A stretch of 64,000 nucleotides of DNA from assembly GCA_941918925.1 (NCBI GenBank), contig OW799233.1, positions 128,612,833 to 128,676,832 of the forward strand, read 5' to 3'. The translations under genes were made by a program, and so were the position numbers. Below are positions 59,452 to 64,000 of this stretch, piece by piece. Origin of the DNA: Phyto melanocephala. Taxonomy: Eukaryota; Arthropoda; Insecta; Diptera; Rhinophoridae. The first letter of the stretch is position 1. Each line of letters opens with the position of its first letter. Below the pieces are notes generated by a model. It saw only the letters and a program-made list of their open reading frames with translations. It was not told the DNA's origin and ran no database searches.

Positions 59452-61170
59452 TATATATTGCTATATTTTGATGGACATCAAAATTTATATTCAAGTGATG
59501 CTTTAGGACGTATTTATACTGTTCATCCAAATAATGCTAAGTGCTTTTATTTACGTTTGTTATTAATAAATGTTTGTGGGCCATCATCATTTCGACAGTT
59601 AAGAACAGTCAATGGAGTTTTGTGTACGACATACCGACAAGCGTGTTAACAGCTCAATTTGTTGGAAAATGATATTCATTGGGAACAAACTCTTGCAAAT
59701 GCAGCAGTTGTCGCTCGTCCTTATCAAATTCGAGCTTTGTTTACAATCATTTTGTCTAACTGTTTTCCATCGAATCCATCTGACTTGTGGACAAAATTTC
59801 AAGACTGCCTATTGGAAGATATCCTATTTCGAGTGCGTCATGAAAATCGTAATCAAACAATGGATTTCACGCCAGAAATTTACAATGAGGCATTGATTTG
59901 TATTGAAAATTTCTGTTTGTCGATTACTAATAAGGCATTAGCACAATTGGGAATGCCATCACCTAATCGTACAATGCATGACATTTTTGAGTTAGAACTG
60001 CAACGTAAACAACAATACGATCGCAACGAATTAAATGCTTTTGTTCACGCAAATCTTTCGACATTGAATGCGAAGCAAAAAAAAGCGTACGATACTATTA
60101 TGCAAGCTGTCAATAGTGAAGCCGGTGGATTTTATTTTCTGGATGCACCAGGAGGCACCGGAAAAACGTTTCTAATTTCATTGTTGTTGGCAACGATACG
60201 TTCCCAGAATAAAATTGCATTGGCATTGGCGTCTTCAGGCATTGCAGCAACTTCGTTAGATGGTGGTCGGACAGCACATTCTGCTTTGAAATTGCCATTG
60301 AACTACCAAGTTAATGAAACTTCCACATGTAACGTTACAAAAACATCTGCAACGGCAAAACTATTGAAACGTTGTGGTATCATTATTTGGGATGAATGCA
60401 CTATGGCGAATAAGAAATCTGTTGAAGCCTTGGAAAGAACAAACAAAGTTCTTCGAGATAATTCAGAGTTGTTTGGTGGTGCGTCGATTTTATTGTCAGG
60501 CGATTTTAGGCAAACATTGCCCGTCATTCCTAGATCGACAGCTGCCGATGAAATTAACGCTTGCTTAAAGTCTTCAAATTTATGGAGACTTGTTAAAACA
60601 TTGAAATTCACTACCAACGTTCGTGTTCAGTTCAGAATGATCCATCTGCTGATAAGTTCTCTAAGTAATTGCTGAACATTGGAAATGGTGCAATGCCTAT
60701 TGATGACACTGGATTGATAACATTGTCAAATGATTTTTGCCGTTTCGTACAGTCAAAAGAGGAATTGATTGAATGTGTTTTCACTAACATAGCACAACAA
60801 TATAAGTACATGCCATGAATGGTTGAAAGACAGAGCAATTTTAGCGTCAAAGAACAAAGATGTTACTGAATTAAACATGGCTATACAATCAAAGATTTCT
60901 GGCGAATTGGTGTCGTACAAGTCTGTGGATACTGTTACAAATGAAGAAGATGTTGTGAATTATTGCCTCCGCAATATCTCCAATTGAAAGTTGGAGCCAC
61001 TATTATTATGATTCGCAATATCAATCAACCCCGTTTGTGTAATGGTACAAGACTTACTATTAAAAGATTGATGGCTTATGTAATTGAAGCTGCTATTTTA
61101 ACAGGAAAATTCAAAGGTAAAGATGTATTCATTCCACGCACCTGATATGCCATTTGAATAATGATAACCT
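59452..61170 (+). pseudogene. Helitron Rep/helicase protein, C-terminal (Pif1 helicase) relic
   Basis: The frame begins with SSDALGRIYTVHPNNAKCFY LRLLL, typical of Helitron RepHel between the Rep and helicase parts. It runs through a TAA at 59647-59649 into a 338-codon open stretch from 59659. That part has the Walker A motif APGGTGKTF (60145 on), IAATSLDGGRTAHS, the Walker B WDECTM (DE at 60391-60396) and LLSGDFRQTLPVIPR, the SF1B Pif1 signature. After about 60640 it is frameshifted (SADKFSK and a stop), then EWLKDRAILASKNKDVTELN and QLKVGATIIMIRNINQPRLC-NGTRL. The final SF1 motifs are lost near 61145. The Rep domain and termini are absent. It is a dead, 5'-truncated copy. Confidence 0.92.
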
Positions 61171-62280
61171 ACAGGCACCCATTAGGACAAATGTGTGTTT
61201 GGCTTAACTATTCACATTAGCTCAGCAAAAACTACATCATTATCTCAAGATAGTGATATCTGAAAGTATTTTAGATAAGTTCTTCACTACAACGCGGTAC
61301 ACATAGAAGCCATAGAAGACGGTCATTTCATGGTTTAATTAAAAAAAACTTCAATTAACGTGAAAATTAAAAATACTCGCTTAAAGTGCATTAACATTCT
61401 ACAACACTAGGCAAAAAATAAATGTCGAATAGGTAACAGTGATGTTATAGTGACGCTTTAAAATTTTGTTAGAACCTTGATTTATATTTGTGTCCGGCAA
61501 AAATCGCTTTATTATACAAAAAAACTTTTATGATTTCTGTATTCAAAACGCTTTAAGCAGTGGACGTAATAATCTTTTGTGGCATCTACTTTATATGCTC
61601 TTAATAAAAAAAAATAAAAAAATTATAATAAAAGAGAAATAAACAAATAGAAAGAATTTGCATAAATTTTATCACACTCATGTCTTAATTATAATTAATA
61701 TACTTGCTATATAATTTCCATTCATCTAAACTAGCAAACATATGTATTAATATTCATAATTTGAATTATAATTTTTCGACATAAAAAAAGAACTCGTTTC
61801 TATGTTAACAAAGTCTATTTAAAAATATGGCTTTCACCCATTATGTCTGTGTTTCTTATTCCTTTGATTCTAAACGTTATTCTAAATTCAAATATATTTT
61901 TTTTAATTTTTTTTTGAAAAAAATGGCATATTAAGTACGTGCACTCTAAAATGAGCCAATATTTAAAAATAAATTAAAAAAAAAAAACAAAAATAAAAAA
62001 TTTAAATAAAAAAAAACAAAATTTTTGAATTTGTTGTTAAACATCAAGTTCAAGACAAACAAACAAAAGTTCCAAACAATATACAAATGATATAAATATT
62101 AACAGTAACCATAATTTACATAAATAAAATTATTAAGATAAATGTCAGCTCAACTAAATATATGATTGGAATAAAGTTAACTGTATTAACTAATACAGGA
62201 GATTGATTTAAATACATAAAATAAGATTAGCTTATTTTTAAAAATTATTTGAAGGTAAGTAAGCAACAATTTTAAATCAG
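61171..62280. other. AT-rich intron, no gene
   Basis: Long A/T runs only. A donor-like GAAG|GTAAGTAAG lies at 62254, but no upstream open exon in a fitting frame was recognised. Confidence 0.4.
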
Positions 62281-62393
62281 AATGCACCCAAAATTTCGCA
62301 CCAGTGTTGTTAACATTATTTTTATTTTCTTTGTTTGTTTTAAAAATATTATTTTCGGTTTTTTTTTGTTTATTAATTTTTGTGGTTTTTTAG
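62281..62393 (+). CDS. Ace: Candidate terminal Ace exon (hydrophobic, GPI-signal-like)
   Basis: After the acceptor-like AATTTTAAATCAG (62268-62280), joining to the phase left by the exon at 28176 gives E-C-T-Q-N-F-A-P-V. About 28 mostly hydrophobic residues follow (LLTLFLFSLF... to FVVF), then TAG at 62391-62393. Insect Ace normally ends with a cysteine for the subunit disulphide followed by a hydrophobic GPI-anchoring signal, so phase, cysteine and length (38 residues) all fit. Against it: T-rich DNA gives Phe/Leu/Val/Ile in any frame, the acceptor tract is weak, one lysine interrupts the hydrophobic run, and the intron would be 34.1 kb. Another T-rich reading follows from TTTTTTAG at 62393. 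Confidence 0.28.
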
Positions 62394-62819
62394 GCAGTAG
62401 TTTATATCTTGTAGTGATTTTATTTATCTTAAGTTTTAGATGTTGTTTGTGCCTTAAGTCTTTAACTTGAACAACTGTTTGTAGCACCTTAGTTAAATTG
62501 ATATATAAAAATATCTTAATATTTAATATCGTAAAACAAGTTTAGTTACATATAATAAGCCAAAATCTTTTCTTTATGTTAAAATAATATTACAAATAAT
62601 ATGCATCCATAAGTCCAATCTATCGTGTGAGTATTAATTTACTTGAGATTTACACATGCTCAATTCACAAACCCCAGTGTATTTTGTATCGCCTATCAAA
62701 ACAGAGTTTTGGCTTATTTGCTTGTGAGCACAATTTCTGTTGTAGTGGTTGTATTGTTGAAACTAAATAATATTACACGTCAGGTATATAAAAAACCAGA
62801 GAAAAATCGTATTTAAAAG
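62394..62819. other. AT-rich sequence, no other gene
   Basis: If the exon before it is real this would be 3' UTR. No canonical AATAAA stands out close by. Nothing else was seen. Confidence 0.35.
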
Positions 62820-62821
62820 TA

Positions 62822-63703
62822 AATGGTCCGCCATCTAACGTTTTTTTTTTCAACTAGTGCTAATTGCGTGAATGGTAACACTTAGCTCATGTCTGATTCG
62901 ACAGATAATTAGTTTTATCCTTTCGCTGAACGAATATTGTTGTGTGTACGCTTGAACAACGCTTCGCTAAGTAGGCCTGCGATCGACTTACAGAAGATGC
63001 CGAATTTGCCAAAAAAAAACTTCATCTTTTCAGATAAAGCTCATTTTGATCTTGGCGGTTATGTAAACAAGAAAAATTTTTGCATTTGGGGTACAGAAAA
63101 CCCGCACGCATACATTGAAAAGCCGATACACCCAAAACGAGTCACTGTTTGGTGCGGATTTTGGTCCAGAGGCATAATTGGGCGATTTTTTTTCGAAGAT
63201 GAGCAAAAAGTGGCTGTTACAGTCAATGGCGATAGTTATCGGGCCATGTTGAACGAATTTTTGTTCACAAAAATTTAAGAGGAGGATACTGGACCGAAGC
63301 TACACTCGATGTTTTGCGCCCTGTTTTTGGAGATCGCATTATCAGCCGCAAAGCTGATGTCGTTTGGCCACGTCGGAGCTGCGATTTGACACCGTTTGAC
63401 TATTATTTGTGGGGTACCGTCAAATATAAATGTTACGCCAACAAGCCAGAGATAATTGATGCTTAAAAAGAAAATATTCGTGAAGCCATTGGTGAAATAC
63501 AGCTGCACACAATCGATAATGTGCTTAAAAATTGGACCGATTGTGTAGACTACAGCATGGCCAGCCGAGGCAGCCTTTTGAATGAAATTATTTTCCATTT
63601 CCACGAAAGGATTGTACTTTCAAATAAAAAAGAAACTTGAGAAAATATTTAGTAGTTTTTTTTATAGCATTTTCAAAAAAAAAAAGGTATTTGGCGGACC
63701 CTT
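62822..63703 (+). mobile_element. Second DD41D (rosa-like) Tc1/mariner element, both ends
   Basis: The left end AATGGTCCGCCATCTAACG and inverted right end AAGGGTCCGCCAAATACC are flanked by TA (62820-62821 and 63704-63705). The element is 882 bp, shortened by internal deletions. Confidence 0.85.
62937..63640 (+). pseudogene. DD41D transposase with two internal deletions
   Basis: It has lost the helix-turn-helix region. It reads LPKKNFIFSDKAHFDLGGYV (first catalytic D intact), RVTVWCGFWSRGIIGRFFFE and AVTVNGDSYRAMLNEFLFTK, then a stop. The segment with the second catalytic motif (QDGATCH) is deleted. The frame resumes as RSCDLTPFDYYLWGTVKYKC (third D intact) and, after one more stop, ENIREAIGEIQLHTIDNVLK and LLNEIIFHFHER. 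It shares the family's layout with the element at 15614-16526 but is a different lineage by sequence. Confidence 0.88.
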
Positions 63704-63705
63704 TA

Positions 63706-64000
63706 TTAAGCTTAATTCTTATTAAACATTTTTTGCAAAGTTAAAGAATTGACAAAACATTTTAGTTAAAAAAATTGTATAAATTTTTTATTTTGGGAGC
63801 AAAAAATATTACAAATAATATTTTTTAGATCTTAAAAAATCCCGGTAAGAATCTCATACAACACTTTTAAAATAAATGATATAATGAAATTTGCCCAATT
63901 CACAATCTATCGTACTAGCTGAATGTTGTAAGAAATTCACTTCAAACGACGTTATACAAATAAAGGTAAAATTGTGGTTTGTGTTGTATAAAATATTAGT
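63706..64000. other. AT-rich sequence to window end
   Basis: Nothing supported was seen. Confidence 0.4.

Noticed and set aside
60303..60617. 104-codon minus ORF
   Set aside because: Antisense shadow of the Helitron helicase frame.
62282..62470. 62-codon hydrophobic ORF as a membrane protein gene
   Set aside because: T-rich DNA gives such frames by chance; only the shifted reading joined to Ace was kept, at low confidence.

Overview
The window looks like genomic DNA from a higher (schizophoran, probably calyptrate) fly such as a blowfly or house-fly relative. It is very AT-rich and full of insect transposon remnants. The only cellular gene I can support is the acetylcholinesterase gene Ace, read on the + strand. 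Two internal exons are clear: 20869-21032, which carries the catalytic histidine, and 28013-28176, which encodes the end of the esterase fold. Both have consensus splice sites and match Drosophila Ace closely. On that reading nearly everything else is Ace intron: at least 20.9 kb upstream, 6.98 kb between the two exons, and up to 36 kb downstream. No second host gene, rRNA, tRNA gene or CRISPR array is supported.

The 3' end of Ace is the least settled and most interesting part. Reading through the donor at 28177 gives a short tail with a cysteine. A 55-nt intron there would give a different short tail. A T-rich exon candidate at 62281-62393 would give cysteine plus a hydrophobic, GPI-signal-like tail.

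The introns are layered with mobile DNA. Class II: a piggyBac-like relic (1.0-1.9 kb), a DD37E Tc1/mariner element with both ends (12.4-13.6 kb), two DD41D rosa-like elements with both ends (15.6-16.5 and 62.8-63.7 kb), two older Tc1/mariner C-terminal fragments (21.9 and 54.7 kb), a Helitron helicase relic (59.45-61.2 kb) and three non-autonomous Helitrons (6.0, 36.4, 47.3 kb). There are also several MITE families, two of them with 3-bp TWA target duplications as in PIF/Harbinger. Class I: three C-terminal RNase H LINE fragments (23.0, 33.0, 57.4 kb), two of them with clear target-site duplications, and an RTE-like 3' tail (48.2 kb). Two copies of one tRNA-derived SINE (3.05 and 49.03 kb) have 3' ends resembling the 57.4-kb LINE tail, and a second tRNA-derived SINE candidate lies at 52.5 kb.

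Two long dispersed repeat families whose ends read TATACCCTTCAC form much of the remaining background (copies near 1, 3.3, 4.5, 5.1, 8.4, 15.2, 22.1, 30.5, 42.5, 43.8 and 49.2 kb). Nested insertions are visible: a LINE inside one repeat at 22.97-23.65 kb, a SINE inside another at 49.03 kb, and a 531-bp hairpin MITE inside another at 42.94-43.47 kb. I found no convincing new multi-gene system. The items most worth checking are the alternative Ace 3' ends, the SINE/LINE tail sharing, and long, nearly perfect hairpins lying in the transcribed strand of a neuronal gene.
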